Shown: one piece after another, positions 31,101 through 42,677 of the stretch
How positions within the stretch are numbered: position 1 is the first letter of the stretch
How the letters are laid out: each line of letters begins with the position of its first letter
Program-made: the position numbers and the translations under genes
NCBI GenBank assembly: GCA_022836615.1
Contig: MU405263.1
Coordinates: 124,001 to 188,000 of the forward strand
Direction: 5' to 3'
DNA length: 64,000 bases
Source of the DNA: Annulohypoxylon bovei var. microspora
Lineage: Eukaryota; Ascomycota; Sordariomycetes; Xylariales; Hypoxylaceae
Notes under the pieces: model-generated
What the model was told of the DNA's origin: nothing
The model's input: the letters and a program-made list of their open reading frames with translations, nothing else
Database searches by the model: none

Positions 31101-32872
31101 ACCGTCAATCTCACGATACCATGATGAAAAATGACGTTCGGTCGGTCAACAACAGAGTTTGACAGGCCAGATGGATCGCGGATAGGGATTTGATGGGTTC
31201 AGGCATTTGGTCCTCGGCGTAGCATTGGGACGGTTATGGTTCAGTATTTCGCTTGCAATGGCATTCAGATAGGGACCGAATGAAAAAAAATCCCTGATTA
31301 CTCTGCGTGAAGTTGATCGTCAGTTTATTATGCGTTCCATCGGTGCATTGCTCTCCTTAAGTTGAGTCACAAGTATTATATTTGGTTATTCCCGACCAAA
31401 TATCGAAATATCTAGGTATAAACTGACAGACCAAAGGTAGCTTATGCTTGGCTATAAATATTTATGAAAAAGGCCGATGGCCGTTAGAATCACGATTTTG
31501 GATTTTGCGTGTCAACTAGCTGGCATCTCCCTTGTCGATCTAGTAGAGTTGGCGGTGAACCATTAGGGCATATCCGAGACTATAGATATACCAATTGCAT
31601 CACACCGGTTGGTTATACATAATATCGAGGCTTGTAGCTACTACTCATTGGCACATTATGTATGGAGGCCCGTAACAAGTATGTATTTACGTAGTAATTG
31701 TAACCTAACTAGTACCGAGTTCTAGCGTTGTTACGAAGGTAGATATCACATAGGCGCTTGCTAATGAAGTGAAGTCTTCAAGATATTGGTTCTAAGATTT
31801 GACTTGGGTATACGTAACTAGGTTCCTGTAACGGTAGCACGTAGATAAATCCCCGATCATCGACCAATAGATAAACAGCCTACTAAATTTCTATAACTAT
31901 TAAGTGCGGCGTAGGTTGCCGTTGACCTGTACAAAGTTACAGCCGACCAGCCAAGGCTGGACCCGCTGCTTGAGCCGAAAACTTGACTCGGGGAACGGGA
32001 TGAAAGACCTAGAGACCCCTGAATGTTAGATATGTGGGTGAACATCCTGACTCTCTTTTTTTTACCGACGCGCGAAATCGGCCAGCAAAAGTCTGGATGG
32101 ATCTGCGCACTAAACTGGAGGGGTTTTTTAACAGCTTTTAAAAATTAAAATTGTATAATGGGATAGAACAAAGGGTTAATACTGAATTCATAAGATGATA
32201 ATGAAGAGTAAGCAGATCCTATCTAGGTAGGTTAATAGGTAATTCGTGCGCACGGGTTGCAGGTAAGTAAAACTGGTAGCGTAAAAAATAGCTCGCATCT
32301 GATCTCTGATGTGAAGTGAGATTGCTGGGGGATATTTTAGCTTGGATAGGACATCCCGAGATTGTCCGGCAAAAGCCCTACAGGTTAGCTTCAGGCCAGC
32401 TTTCGCCAGTGTTTAGCAGCTTCCCAGATTGTGGTAGCTATCAGCCACCAAAGTTGTCACGTTAGGCACTCTCAGTGGACTTTAGTGATCACTTCAGTGA
32501 TTTTAGAGGAATTTGGGAGAGAAAAAACGGGAGAGAAAGAGGTATTAGGTCCATTATTTCACGTGACATTGATTGGTTTCGGGGCAACCGTCAGGTTAGA
32601 AGATGAAGGAAAGGGTCTCCGTGCAGTCTTAGCGGCGGGTCCGGGAAGAGTCGCTAGAAAAGCTGTTCCCTTTGGCAGTTACCCGCAGCAATTTTTTTTT
32701 CCCTCCCCCAAAACTTATTTTTTGCACGACCCAGTCGCAGTAGAAATATTTCGCTCGGCGTCTGTCCGTCTTCTTCAACTCTCCTCTCCATCAATTTTCC
32801 TCTTTCACTTCTTTATCTCCACTCACTCCTTCAACCTTTCAAAGATCAAGCAATCTTTGAATAGCCGGCAAG
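31101..32872. other. Intergenic, S25 3' region / ADP-ATP carrier promoter
   Basis: 1.8 kb. AT-rich up to about 32.3 kb, then likely 5' leader with long pyrimidine tracts (around 32693-32710 and 32770-32850) and a CACGTG at 32560-32565. The 169-codon frame at 32431-32940 is leader sequence in the wrong frame, not a gene. Confidence 0.5.
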
Positions 32873-34505
32873 ATGTCGTCTACAGAACAACCCCCCAAGG
32901 TCTTGGGCATGCCGGTAAGTTTCGCAGCTCCTCCTCGTAACCCTCAAATCCCTCGCGCGAGAGTCGCCCACTGTCCGCCATCACACACCTATCGATAATC
33001 CCAGCGCATGTAATCGACTGCCTCAATTGGTTTCTACGAGATAATTGAGACGGACTTTCGAGTTATTTCGAGATGATTTACTGCTTCTGTCGGGACTATC
33101 GTTGTGTGGATAGATGTGGAAAATTCCTCACGATGTTTCTCTACTTCCCTTACTGTGGTTTATGGTTTATCCAATAAATACGTTTATTATATACGAGCTT
33201 TGCTAACAATGTTCATCACAGCCCTTCTTGGCCGACTTCTTGAGTATGTCTTGCTACCTTCATGTTTGAATCCGAATAATGGCACTTATCGCCAAGATTT
33301 CGATTCCCACCTCGGCATAATACTTTTTACGATGCGCGATAATTTTTGCTAACGACATGTCTTTTAGTGGGTGGTGTCTCCGCCGCCGTCTCGAAGACTG
33401 CCGCCGCTCCCATTGAGCGTGTCAAGCTTCTTATCCAGAACCAGGTATGTAAACTTTTCGGTCCCATTTCTTGATTTCCTATCTGGAAGAATTTCATAAA
33501 TCAGAATTGGGGTTACCGAACCCGGGACCCACAATATGTACATAGCTTCACATGCTCATTGAGCCATTCAGAGCAGAGCTATCAACCATTTGGAAATATT
33601 CAAGAGTAGTTTGGGAAATTTACAGCGCTAACATGGTAAACAGGATGAGATGTTGAAGGTCGGTCGTCTTGACCGCAAGTACGATGGTATCGGCGAGTGC
33701 TTCCGACGAACTATCGCCGATGAGGGTGTTATGTCGCTGTGGCGTGGCAACACTGCCAACGTCATCCGATACTTCCCTACCCAGGCCCTGAACTTCGCTT
33801 TCCGTGATCAGTTCAAGAAGATGTTCGGCTTCAAGAAGGAGCGTGATGGATACGCCTGGTGGATGGCCGGCAACTTGGCCTCCGGTGGTGTAAGTCTCAT
33901 CCCGTCGATCTTACTATATTTTGCTTCGCAGTGATGCTAATAATATGAATCAGGCTGCTGGTGCCACGTCCCTGCTCTTCGTCTACTCCCTCGACTACGC
34001 CCGTACTCGTCTCGCCAACGATGCGAAGAACGCCAAGAAGGGTGGTGAGCGCCAGTTCAACGGTCTCGTTGACGTTTACAAGAAGACCTTGGCCAGTGAC
34101 GGTCTTCCCGGTCTGTACCGTGGTTTCATGCCTTCCGTCGCCGGTATCATTGTCTACCGTGGTCTGTACTTCGGTATGTACGACTCCATCAAGCCCGTCG
34201 TCCTGGTCGGTTCTCTCGCGAACAACTTCTTGGCTTCCTTCATTCTCGGTTGGTGTGTCACCACCGGTGCCGGTATCGCCTCTTACCCTCTTGACACCAT
34301 CCGACGTCGTATGATGATGACCTCTGGTGAGGCCGTCAAGTACAACGGTACCATGGATGCTGCCCGCCAGATCGTCGCCAAGGAGGGTGTCCGCTCCCTG
34401 TTCAAGGGTGCCGGTGCCAACATCCTCCGTGGTGTCGCCGGTGCTGGTGTGTTGTCAATCTACGACCAGCTCCAGGTTATCCTGTTCGGCAAGGCCTTCA
34501 AGTAA
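32873..34505 (+). CDS. aac: Mitochondrial ADP/ATP carrier
   Basis: Five exons: 32873-32914, 33222-33243, 33368-33444, 33644-33889 and 33954-34505, 312 aa. Exon 2 is only 22 nt. All four introns are GT-AG (307, 124, 199 and 64 nt). Three mitochondrial carrier repeats are visible, with signatures APIERVKLLIQNQ, SLDYARTRLAND and SYPLDTIRRRMMM. The RRRMMM hexad is diagnostic of ADP/ATP carriers. The protein exchanges cytosolic ADP for matrix ATP across the inner membrane. Codon choice is strongly C-biased, in line with high expression. The leader contains pyrimidine tracts and an E-box-like hexamer. Confidence 0.97.
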
Positions 34506-35221
34506 ACGCACTCCCCATACCCCAATAGAACTGGGAGGCGTGGTGGTATAATGCAGGGGATAGGCGACAGGGCCGTTGATAAAAGGGGCGTGACGGATGC
34601 TCCGGTGGAAAGTTGTTACAGGGCATCACTCATTGCCGTGGCGTTCTGGAACAGCTTGATTTTGCGGATGGACTGGCAAGGCAAGGCACTTCATGTCACG
34701 CATGTCTCGTCAGCTAGTTACCCGCTGTAATTTAGATCCTAGGCAATTCCCTTGACTGTATTCTTTCTGCTCTGCGTCCTACATCTCCGCTTGTTTCGGC
34801 ATTCGGCTCGGCCTGGATTCCCACGGTTGCATACGACTGATAGACACTGAATGAAGTGATTTCCTGATTACCCGATTAAATTTTGCGTCCAGTATTATGT
34901 GAATGATTTGTTTATTTTATGAAAATTTTCGCCAATTTGAGTATCGAACACCAAAACCCGAATAGAAAATGCTGTGAAGAGATCCTCATATTGTATGGAG
35001 TAGTCGTAGTTGGAGTTCTGATTGGAGGATTCAAGCCAGGTGGCAACCAGCTGGAGCATAGTACGCGCTTGTATTTGGCTTTGCGTGTACAATCACTTTC
35101 TACTTCCAAATTTCCATATCATACCTCCCTTATTTATCACTACATACTCACGTAACGAACCTCATAAACCTACTCACCGTAATTTATGCCTGCGTGGAGA
35201 TCGAAAGAGCCGAATTGAACG
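34506..35221. other. Intergenic, carrier 3' region / CENP-X promoter
   Basis: 716 bp, AT-rich, with several short frames in both strands around 34.9-35.1 kb that look like chance. No feature supported. Confidence 0.5.
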
Positions 35222-35701
35222 ATGCCACCAAAGCAATCATCTACTAGCGCCCGCGGCCGAGGCGCGTCTTCGGCTGCTTCTAGATCTACAAAAGCGTCTA
35301 AAGCTCAGGCTTCTACCTCCGCTGGGCCTTCCCGAGCGCGCGGCCAGTCACTACAATCGCCGCAGGTGATTGGCTCGGACGAGGACCCGTTCGCCGAGGA
35401 CGAGAGATCACAGCAGCGGAGGGGAAGAGGGGATGATACTATGGAGATTGACGATGGGGGAGATGACGAGGATGACGAGGAGAGGAAGACGATACCACCG
35501 GAGCTGCTGACCCACGTGCTGCACCAGTTCTTCGAGAAGGACGGCACGAGGGTCTCGAAGGACGCGAATTCTGCCATCGCGAAGTACATGGATATCTTTG
35601 TGAGGGAGGCAATTGCGAGGACGGTGGTGGAGAAGGAGAAGGGGTTTCTTGAGGTCGAGGATTTGGAGAAGGTCGCGCCGCAGCTATTACTTGATCTGTA
35701 G
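35222..35701 (+). CDS. mhf2: CENP-X / MHF2 histone-fold protein
   Basis: Single exon, 159 aa. The N-terminal half (1-85) is Ser/Ala/Arg-rich then acidic and disordered. The C-terminal half is a CENP-X histone fold: IPPELLTHVLHQFFEKDGTR, then VSKDANSAIAKYMDIFVREA, ending in FLEVEDLEKVAPQLLLDL. CENP-X pairs with CENP-S (MHF1) in two settings: the inner kinetochore CENP-T-W-S-X assembly and, with FANCM/Mph1, replication-fork repair. The N-terminal extension is longer than in animal MHF2 (about 80 aa) but common in fungi. Confidence 0.92.
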   Translation: MPPKQSSTSARGRGASSAASRSTKASKAQASTSAGPSRARGQSLQSPQVIGSDEDPFAEDERSQQRRGRGDDTMEIDDGGDDEDDEERKTIPPELLTHVLHQFFEKDGTRVSKDANSAIAKYMDIFVREAIARTVVEKEKGFLEVEDLEKVAPQLLLDL

Positions 35702-37772
35702 AGAAGCAAGGTTGGGACGTTGTATGCTGCTTCGAAAGGCAAGAATTGACGTGTGAACAGTCTACGTTATAGGTAAGTCTGACAATGTCTGTTCTACTAG
35801 TTTTGTTTCTCACGACTTGTAGCTTGGCATGAACATCATGATCGACCGTGACAAAACAGTATCAGCCGGCACTTCTAGTTACATAAGCGATCCGCGAAGA
35901 TCGATCTACGGGTACCACTTCTACGAGAACCTTGGCATATTTCAACGCCTACCTACTCGTTTCGTCCAGCCACTAGGGCGAATTCCCGGAGTTTTTGGAA
36001 GATCTTCTTTTGCTTCCGTCTTCTGTGTAAAGAAAGATATGAATATAAAACTTGACAGAAGGCTCTCAAAGCCTCGTATGGATACGCGGCAACAATTGCC
36101 ACAGACTGGATGTTGACCCCATAATGTGTTGTTGGGGATGTTTTAGTGTCTAGATATCTATTCCAAGACTCCCTTGCTATTCTGCATGAGGCGAATACAT
36201 TTTGAGCTCTACGATGGCTCGATTATGGGTATCGATTCTTCAACTCAGTATCAAGAAAACCTCATGATAGTTCCAAAAAGAACGATATTCAAAGCGTGGC
36301 CATGCTTGTAGCCGTGCCTGTGTGAAGTGTTGCAACTCGAGACGAGGATTTCAATTCGTTTCACGCAACTGACGTGTATTCAAGAAACATTTCAATCGTA
36401 CCAAGTTCCAATTCAGTAGATCATCATAGTAAAGAAGAGCTAGACACGTCATTAAAGTATGGATTTGATACTACTTGATACTTTATTGATACCATCGATG
36501 GTTCGTCCGAACTTGTAGTAATACTGACTTGATTTCATTGGCTTGTCGTTGGCCTTTCTCGTTTCTAGAAAGAGTTTAGGGATTCTCAGCTCTCAGACGT
36601 GCAGCATGTTCTTCATGTTCAAATTATGAATTAATATCCACTTTACAGAAGAGGTTGAAGACTTGAAGTGCAGTTGCTTACTCACAAATCTAGCGAATCT
36701 GGATTCATCGAGGCTCCTTTCGTAGCTGATCTCGCTTACTTAACCTATTTTATCTAATAATGCTGGGATGAAACTAGTCAAGTTTGGCGGGCGTCACACA
36801 AGACCCTGCTGAAGCAAGATCCGTGCTCCGAAGAGCCCCTGGACCGGGCCCCGCCTACCTCTAGTCGCTTAGCCAGCCAACCTTAATTCTATTCAGTCCC
36901 ATCGCATTATTTTGTGGGGCAGTCTTTTATCCCCCGGTCAACTTTCCAACTTCAACTTCCCCCGGATTCGAAACATTTGGTACTCTCCATCTAAGAGGCA
37001 ACCTTCAACTCGTCGTTAGAATGGGCCTCGACCTGAACCTGAACCTGGACCTGGACTTGGATAGTAACACTTTACCGCCGTCAAGAGAGATGGTGCTTAC
37101 TATTCTCACTATGGACGATACGGTTCCCAAGTGAGACGGGTTCAGCTCGGAAGACAATTTACTTGCATCAACGAGATGATGCGCATCGCCAATGAGCCTC
37201 ATCTTACCCCCATGATCACGGATGAGTGTCTACGGGAATCAAGTCTATCCGTGTGGCTTTGCTATTGCCAAGTGCATTCCGATATAAGGAGTACTGGCTA
37301 GTACCATGGCCGAGATGAGATATTTCGGCTCTGTAGAGCCCGTCTTATGGATACCCTAGTCGATGTAGTAGTATTTCCCAAACCAGACATCTAGTCCAAG
37401 GTCAAAACGTGTTTCACAGATTTCTCGACCTCCAGCCTCACCCTTGACTCTAGATGTCGGGACATGGGTCACTGGGTGGTCCCCCCCAGAATGGCGATCA
37501 TTCATCCGCTTGCCGCCATATCCTTCATGGTCTTTAAGTATCATGCTGCTCCCGTTGTCGCCAAGTTTTACCTTTTCTCTTCTAATTCATTTCAGTGCTG
37601 TACTTCTCTCTTTGGGATCTTCATTTTCTCGTCGTTTCTTTTCTCTTCAATTTTATAAACATAATCTTCGTCAGGCTAGTCCTACCAGCGCAAGTCGCTT
37701 ATTACGATCACTCACTTAAACCGACATTCTCTTCTTTTTTGAAGTCAGGAAACAATCGTTCAAATAGCCAAA
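35702..37772. other. 2-kb intergenic region
   Basis: AT-rich 3' and promoter sequence. A degenerate hexanucleotide repeat (about CCTGAA/CCTGGA) lies at 37030-37062 inside a 37-codon frame that I do not call a gene. The leader of the cupredoxin gene (37.55-37.77 kb) is pyrimidine-rich. Confidence 0.5.
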
Positions 37773-38509
37773 ATGCAATTCTCTACTGCTGCTCTTCTTT
37801 CCCTCGTGGGCGCTGTCTCCGCCCAGAAGGTGTGGGTTGTCTCGGTCGGTTCCACAAACGGCACTCTCGCTTTCAGCCCGAACAACGTCAAGGCGGATGT
37901 GGGTGACATGCTTCAGTTCCAGTTCCGAGGCGGCAACCACAGTGTAGCTCAGTCTAACTTCGACAACCCGTGCTCGCCCATCGCCGACCACACCAACGCG
38001 ACTGGTCTCTTCTCTGGCTACCAACCTGTGGCTGCCAGCCTGGCTATGGGAATGATCCCTACTTACACCATCATGGTTGCGGCCAAGACCCCTATGTGGT
38101 TCTACTGCTCCCAAGCTAAGCACTGCCAAAGCGGAATGGTTATGGTCGTCAACGAGAAGTGAGTTATTACTTTTGCAATGAAATATAGAAACTCGTAGCT
38201 AACAATAATAGCACTGCTGCCAACTCCTCGCGAAGCTTGACCGAATTCAAGACCCTTGCTAAGGCCGCCACCGCTAACGTTGCTCCCGCGCGTGCTAGCG
38301 GTGGTACCACCGGCAGCAACAGCACCACCGGTTCCACCAGTGGTACTGATTCTAGTTCCGGCTCCGGTACTACCAGCGGATCCGGCACTACCACAAGTGG
38401 ATCTGCCAGCACTACCAGCTCTGCCGTCGCCACAGGTGCCGCCACCATGGTCGGTGTCTCGACCTCCATGGGTCTCTTCGGTCTGGTTGCTGCCATGTTC
38501 ATGCTATGA
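37773..38509 (+). CDS. Secreted GPI-anchored cupredoxin-like protein
   Basis: Two exons (37773-38158, 38212-38509) with a 53-nt intron (GTGAGT/AATAG), 227 aa. The signal peptide is MQFSTAALLSLVGAVSAQ (cleavage near residue 17). The cupredoxin domain spans about 19-128, with a complete type-1 copper ligand set: His in GGNHSVAQ, then C-x4-H-x4-M in YCSQAKHCQSGM. A Ser/Thr/Gly-rich stalk (about 150-205) precedes a hydrophobic C-terminus (MGLFGLVAAMFML) with a plausible GPI omega site in the Ser/Ala-rich stretch. This architecture matches fungal extracellular serine-rich cupredoxins at the cell wall, possibly in redox or copper handling; the function is unproven. Confidence 0.9.
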
Positions 38510-39235
38510 TCGGACTCTGTTAGGAATTAAGTAATTGGAGGCTCACAAAGTCTTCGGATGCTAGGACTTAATGACGGGAAGCGGCAAGCCGCGCGGCACC
38601 CGTTCAGGTCCGGGCTTATAGTAATATAACCCGGGAGAGATGGACGGGGGGCTCGACCCATTGGATGGGACGAGCACGCCGCTGCGGATCTAGAGAAAAA
38701 CACATCACGTATATATGCATCATATGTATCTTGGATTCTTCGCCCCAGGGGGCTGGCAGCGGCTTGGTTTTGCATTATTGTGCATTTAGATGAAATGCCC
38801 TGGCTTTTGAATAATAATATCTGTTGATCCCATTGAGAAACAAATGGCTTTATCCTTCGAAGTGTGAAACATTGGATTGTGATATGCTAGATTTCGGTTT
38901 ATAGTTAGGTCTTATCTGACAGTAAACTTGCTGTTGTCTTAGGTAATACATAGGTAGGCCTGTGACAATATTTAAGAGGGACACCAGAGTAAAGTAAGGT
39001 CTGGTGGTCTTATTTGATTAACCTGAGCCTAGCATTTTCTTCAATGAGCCACGATAGGTTCAATACATACCTAAGTAGGTGTATAAATATATATATATAT
39101 ATATATATTTATCAGTCGGATACCATTCCCTTGGCCTTTTCCATTACCCGTATTAGAAATCCCAGTAAACCAAAACCATTCTCCCGCTTTACGCTGTACA
39201 AGTGCGCGTGCTAAATCACACAAAACCACGCCCCC
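38510..39235. other. Convergent 3' spacer with AT microsatellite
   Basis: 726 bp between convergent genes. Contains an (AT)n microsatellite at about 39085-39108. No coding segment recognised. Confidence 0.6.
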
Positions 39236-40124
39236 CTATTCCTCCGCCCCGGGAACCTTCCTCGGCTTGCGGCCCTTCGCGGCGCTCTCGCACAACGCCC
39301 TCCGCGGCTCCTTGGCCAGCCAGTCCTTGTCCTTCTTGACGTACCCGACCTTCGCGTACTTGGGGCTGTTCTCGAAGAAGCGCACCCAGTGCGCCAGCGC
39401 CTCGTGCGTCTTCTCGCGCGCCTCTTTTAGTTCTTGCTCCTTGAGCTGCGCGAGCTCGGCCGCGCTGAAGTGCGCGTCCACGGCCGCGTCGTCGAGCGGC
39501 AGGAACATGTCCTCGACGCCCCGCAGGTCCGGCGTGCGGTCGTCCGCGAAGCAGCCTGTGACGTAGGACCGCGCGGCGTCGGCGCCGGCGAAGAAGCGGT
39601 ACGAGCCGCCCGGCCCGTAGATTCGCCGGTTGCTGGTTACGTCGAAGATGGACCCGTTGATGGCTAGGTAGATGGGTTTTGTTTCGTCGGTGCCGTCGTA
39701 TTGCGCGAGCTCGGCTGGGGTTAGGTAGATTGGGCCGCTCTGGTGGGCGAGTGTTAGTTAGTCAGCCAGCTGGGGATAGTAAGGGGAGGGGGGGATGTAC
39801 CAGCTGGGCCTTCCACCAGTCCAGCTGCATGTACTTGGGCGGCGCGCGCAGGTGCCAGGTGAAGGACTCGCCGCCCGAGACCAGGTAGCTGAGGCCGCAG
39901 GAGGCGACGAGCAGGAACGAGAGCACGCGCAGGATGTCCAGCCACGGGCTGTACTTCTCGTCGTCGGTGACGAGCTCCTTGACGCCGGGCTTAGGTTTGG
40001 GTGTGGGAGAGGCTTTGGGCGCCGACGTGTCCGACTCGGACGTGTCGAGCTCCTCGACGATCGCGGTCCGGTAGCTCTCGTCTTTCGCGGGGCCCTTGCC
40101 TTTCCGCTGACGTATTTCGGCCAT
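39236..40124 (-). CDS. Membrane-anchored cytochrome b5-like (MAPR family) heme-binding protein
   Basis: Two exons (40124-39801, 39739-39236) with a 61-nt intron (GTACAT/CACCAG), 275 aa. A polar N-terminus (1-60) precedes one transmembrane helix (WLDILRVLSFLLVASCGLSY). The MAPR-type domain follows across the splice junction: SGPIYLTPAELAQYDGTDET, IYLAINGSIFDVTSNRRIYG, then GGSYRFFAGADAARSYVTGC. In MAPR proteins (Dap1, PGRMC1) heme is held by Tyr rather than by the two His of classical cytochrome b5; the Tyr-containing GPGGSYRFFAG loop fits. The C-terminus is a charged helix. Likely an ER or outer-membrane protein, perhaps modulating sterol or P450 pathways (inference). Confidence 0.9.
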
Positions 40125-41036
40125 GGCGGATATGACGTTGGGTACGTTTATTTAGAGGACTCGAGGGTTAGAGGGTTCAATTTTACTACCCTTCCCTAGT
40201 TGGCATATATTGGATTAAAGGTAGTATTGCAGATATATAATTTACATGAAAGAGACGAAACACGGGAAACAGAAAACGGAAGATATAATGCAAGGTGGCC
40301 TCGTGCTCTGTCGTGTCGAGCTCGTATAATTTCGTATAATTGTCCTACCAGGTAACTTGGCTTCACGACGGAAGTTCCAGCTTCCGCGAATTGGGAATTA
40401 GAGACCTGTGGTTGGCTGTGGTTTGGGGGAAGCGGATGCTGGCTTAGCTATGCAGAATAACTAGCCACAATGTGGCGCAGGTGGAAAGGGGGGCCGGCTT
40501 AGAAATAGGGGTAATCAATCGACCGCTGTGGTATAAGATCACATCACAACCTCGGCCGTGTTTTGTTCTAACGGGCGACCGGCGAGAAAGCTGGAGTTCG
40601 AGATGTATCCGGATGATAACTCATCGAAACATTGTCATCATAGACCGTATGCTTCTCGGAACCGACATACATCGGCCGGCTCTTCATTCGTCATTCTACG
40701 TCATTCGCGATGATTTTACTGGATTACATTTGTAAAAAGCGCTCTATGTAGGACGAAGGCACGGGTGAACTTCTTCACGGTCACTATGGTTCTCACTCAT
40801 CACCACAAGTGTATATCGGTTTTCACTCGCCCTTCGGTAAAACGGAAGGGTAGATTGGAATGCCCCTCAACGTGACTTAATCAGCGCCTCGACACGGAAA
40901 TACTAGAGGACGATGATGCTGTCTATATATATGAGAGACCTAGTCCAAGAAAAGAGGGCACAAATTCCACATATTGCATTGTACACCAAGGCATACATTA
41001 CCACACAATTCTAAATATATCTTATTTTCAAACCAA
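40125..41036. other. Divergent intergenic region
   Basis: 912 bp between divergent genes. A TATA-like CTATATATATG is at 40922-40932. The 87-codon frame at 40472-40735 shows no family resemblance. Confidence 0.5.
40922..40932 (+). promoter_or_regulatory. TATA-box-like element upstream of the MDR oxidoreductase
   Basis: CTATATATATG about 110 bp before the ATG at 41037. TATA promoters are typical of regulated stress and metabolism genes. Position is suggestive only. Confidence 0.4.
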
Positions 41037-42137
41037 ATGGCTTCCACAACCATGCACGCGGTGGGCGTAACAAAATATGGCGCTATTGAAAACTTACAAT
41101 CGAAGGAAGTTTCCAAGCCACCAAAGCCAACCGGGCGCCAAATGCTCGTTCAGGTAAAGGCTATTTCTGTCAACCCGATTGACATCAAAGTCCGCGCCGG
41201 CACCTACGATGACCCCCCTGATTACTACGATCGGGTCAAGTCACTCACCCAAGAATCGCCGAACTTCCATATCATCGGCTACGACGGTGCCGGGGTCGTC
41301 CTCGAGGCGGGACCAGACGTGAAACACTTCAAGGCCGGCGACGAGATTTTCTACCTTGCCAACCCCGTCAACCAGGGTACATACGCCGAGCAGGTAATCG
41401 CGGATGAGCGCCACGCCGGCCACAAGCCAAAGTCGGTGGAGTTCATTCAAGCAGCAGCAATGCCGCTAACTTACGCCACTGCGTACGAAGCTCTCGTCGA
41501 CCGACTGGAAATCAAAGAGGATGAGAAAGCTGCCATCCTGATTATCAACGGCGGCGGCGGCATGGGATCCATCGCTTCCCAGATCGCTAGGCATGTTTTG
41601 AAACTGCCTATCGTCGTTACCACGGCCTCGAGGCCAGAGACCGTTGCGTTCTCCAGGAAGATGGGCGCGACTCACGTCGTCAACCACCGCGAGGACATCG
41701 TGAAACAGATCAGAGACCTCAACCTCCCGGCTGACGTGCCCCTGAAATACGCGTTCATCACGTCGCGAACGGAGCAGTACCTGTTCCCTATCGCGGAGGT
41801 CCTAGCGCCGTTCGGTAAGATCTGCAGCATCGTACAGGCTCAGTTCGACATGTACGGGTCGCAGATGATGAGCAAGTCGTTGACTTTCTCTTGGTGCTGG
41901 CTGGCCACGGGCGTGTACCACCACTATGTCAATGACAAGGAGGAGAAGCATCATGAGTGGTATGAGAAGCTGGGCCAGTATCTTAAGGATGGGACTATTA
42001 AGTGCCATCTGATGCAGCGATTCAGGGCCACGGCGGAGGGTATTAGGGAGGTGCATAGACGAATTGAGGAGGGGAAGGCTGTTGGAAAGATTGCTTTGGG
42101 CGTTGATGAGGCGGGTGAGGGAGATGCATTTTGTTGA
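41037..42137 (+). CDS. MDR-family oxidoreductase (zinc-type ADH-like, CipB/quinone-reductase type)
   Basis: Single exon, 366 aa. The ATG at 41037 is the first in frame. The N-terminal GroES-like part has MLVQVKAISVNPIDIKVRAG and HIIGYDGAGVVLEAGPDVK. The Rossmann part has AAMPLTYATAYEALVDRL and ILIINGGGGMGSIASQIARH, a glycine-rich NAD(P)H site. The catalytic zinc Cys/His pattern of classical alcohol dehydrogenases is absent, so a reductase on quinones, enones or alkenals with NADPH is more likely. The closest named fungal type I recall is CipB of Aspergillus. A TATA-like box upstream suggests inducible expression. Confidence 0.9.
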   Translation: MASTTMHAVGVTKYGAIENLQSKEVSKPPKPTGRQMLVQVKAISVNPIDIKVRAGTYDDPPDYYDRVKSLTQESPNFHIIGYDGAGVVLEAGPDVKHFKAGDEIFYLANPVNQGTYAEQVIADERHAGHKPKSVEFIQAAAMPLTYATAYEALVDRLEIKEDEKAAILIINGGGGMGSIASQIARHVLKLPIVVTTASRPETVAFSRKMGATHVVNHREDIVKQIRDLNLPADVPLKYAFITSRTEQYLFPIAEVLAPFGKICSIVQAQFDMYGSQMMSKSLTFSWCWLATGVYHHYVNDKEEKHHEWYEKLGQYLKDGTIKCHLMQRFRATAEGIREVHRRIEEGKAVGKIALGVDEAGEGDAFC

Positions 42138-42677
42138 TGGGTGAAGGACTTGAATTTTGTTCGAGAGGTATATCTAGATACGTATGTTTGATGATTATGA
42201 AAGTGTAGACTGATACTATTATATTATTTGATTTTAACGAACAAAAGTCATATGTGAATAGACTTATATTTGTTGAATTTATTGAAAGAAAGGAAAGCCA
42301 CAAACTGAATCGCTGCCTCCAGATCTTCTTTTTAGGGGCGTATGTACAGTACCTGCGTACTGTACTAGCATTAAGTTCAAGTCGGTTCGCAGATATCACG
42401 TGAATACCCCACATTTGTAGAAGCTAAATTGTCGGCTGCCAGCTCCTACCGCCTGAGTCGAGACCGCCCATTAATTGGTTCTCGCACTTACCTTGAGCCC
42501 TAGCGCACCAATTCCACCCACGAATTTTGAATCGGATGTACCCGGCCAAAATTTCTCAATCTTGAATTTACATTCAATCAGTGGAATTTCGCGATCCTCC
42601 CCACCATTTACGTTCGACCTTCGTTCGACTTTCAACAACACCAAATCTTCCTGCCTGAACGCCAGAACAATTTCAAG
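42138..42677. other. Intergenic, oxidoreductase 3' region / S5 promoter
   Basis: 540 bp. A CACGTG hexamer lies at 42397-42402, about 275 bp upstream of the S5 ATG. Confidence 0.5.

Noticed and set aside
32431..32940. 169-codon plus-strand frame upstream of the ADP/ATP carrier
   Set aside because: It runs through leader and the true first exon in the wrong frame, and the product has no recognisable feature.
37005..37202. Asp/Leu/Asn repeat frames over a hexanucleotide repeat
   Set aside because: Generated by a short tandem repeat; no gene context.
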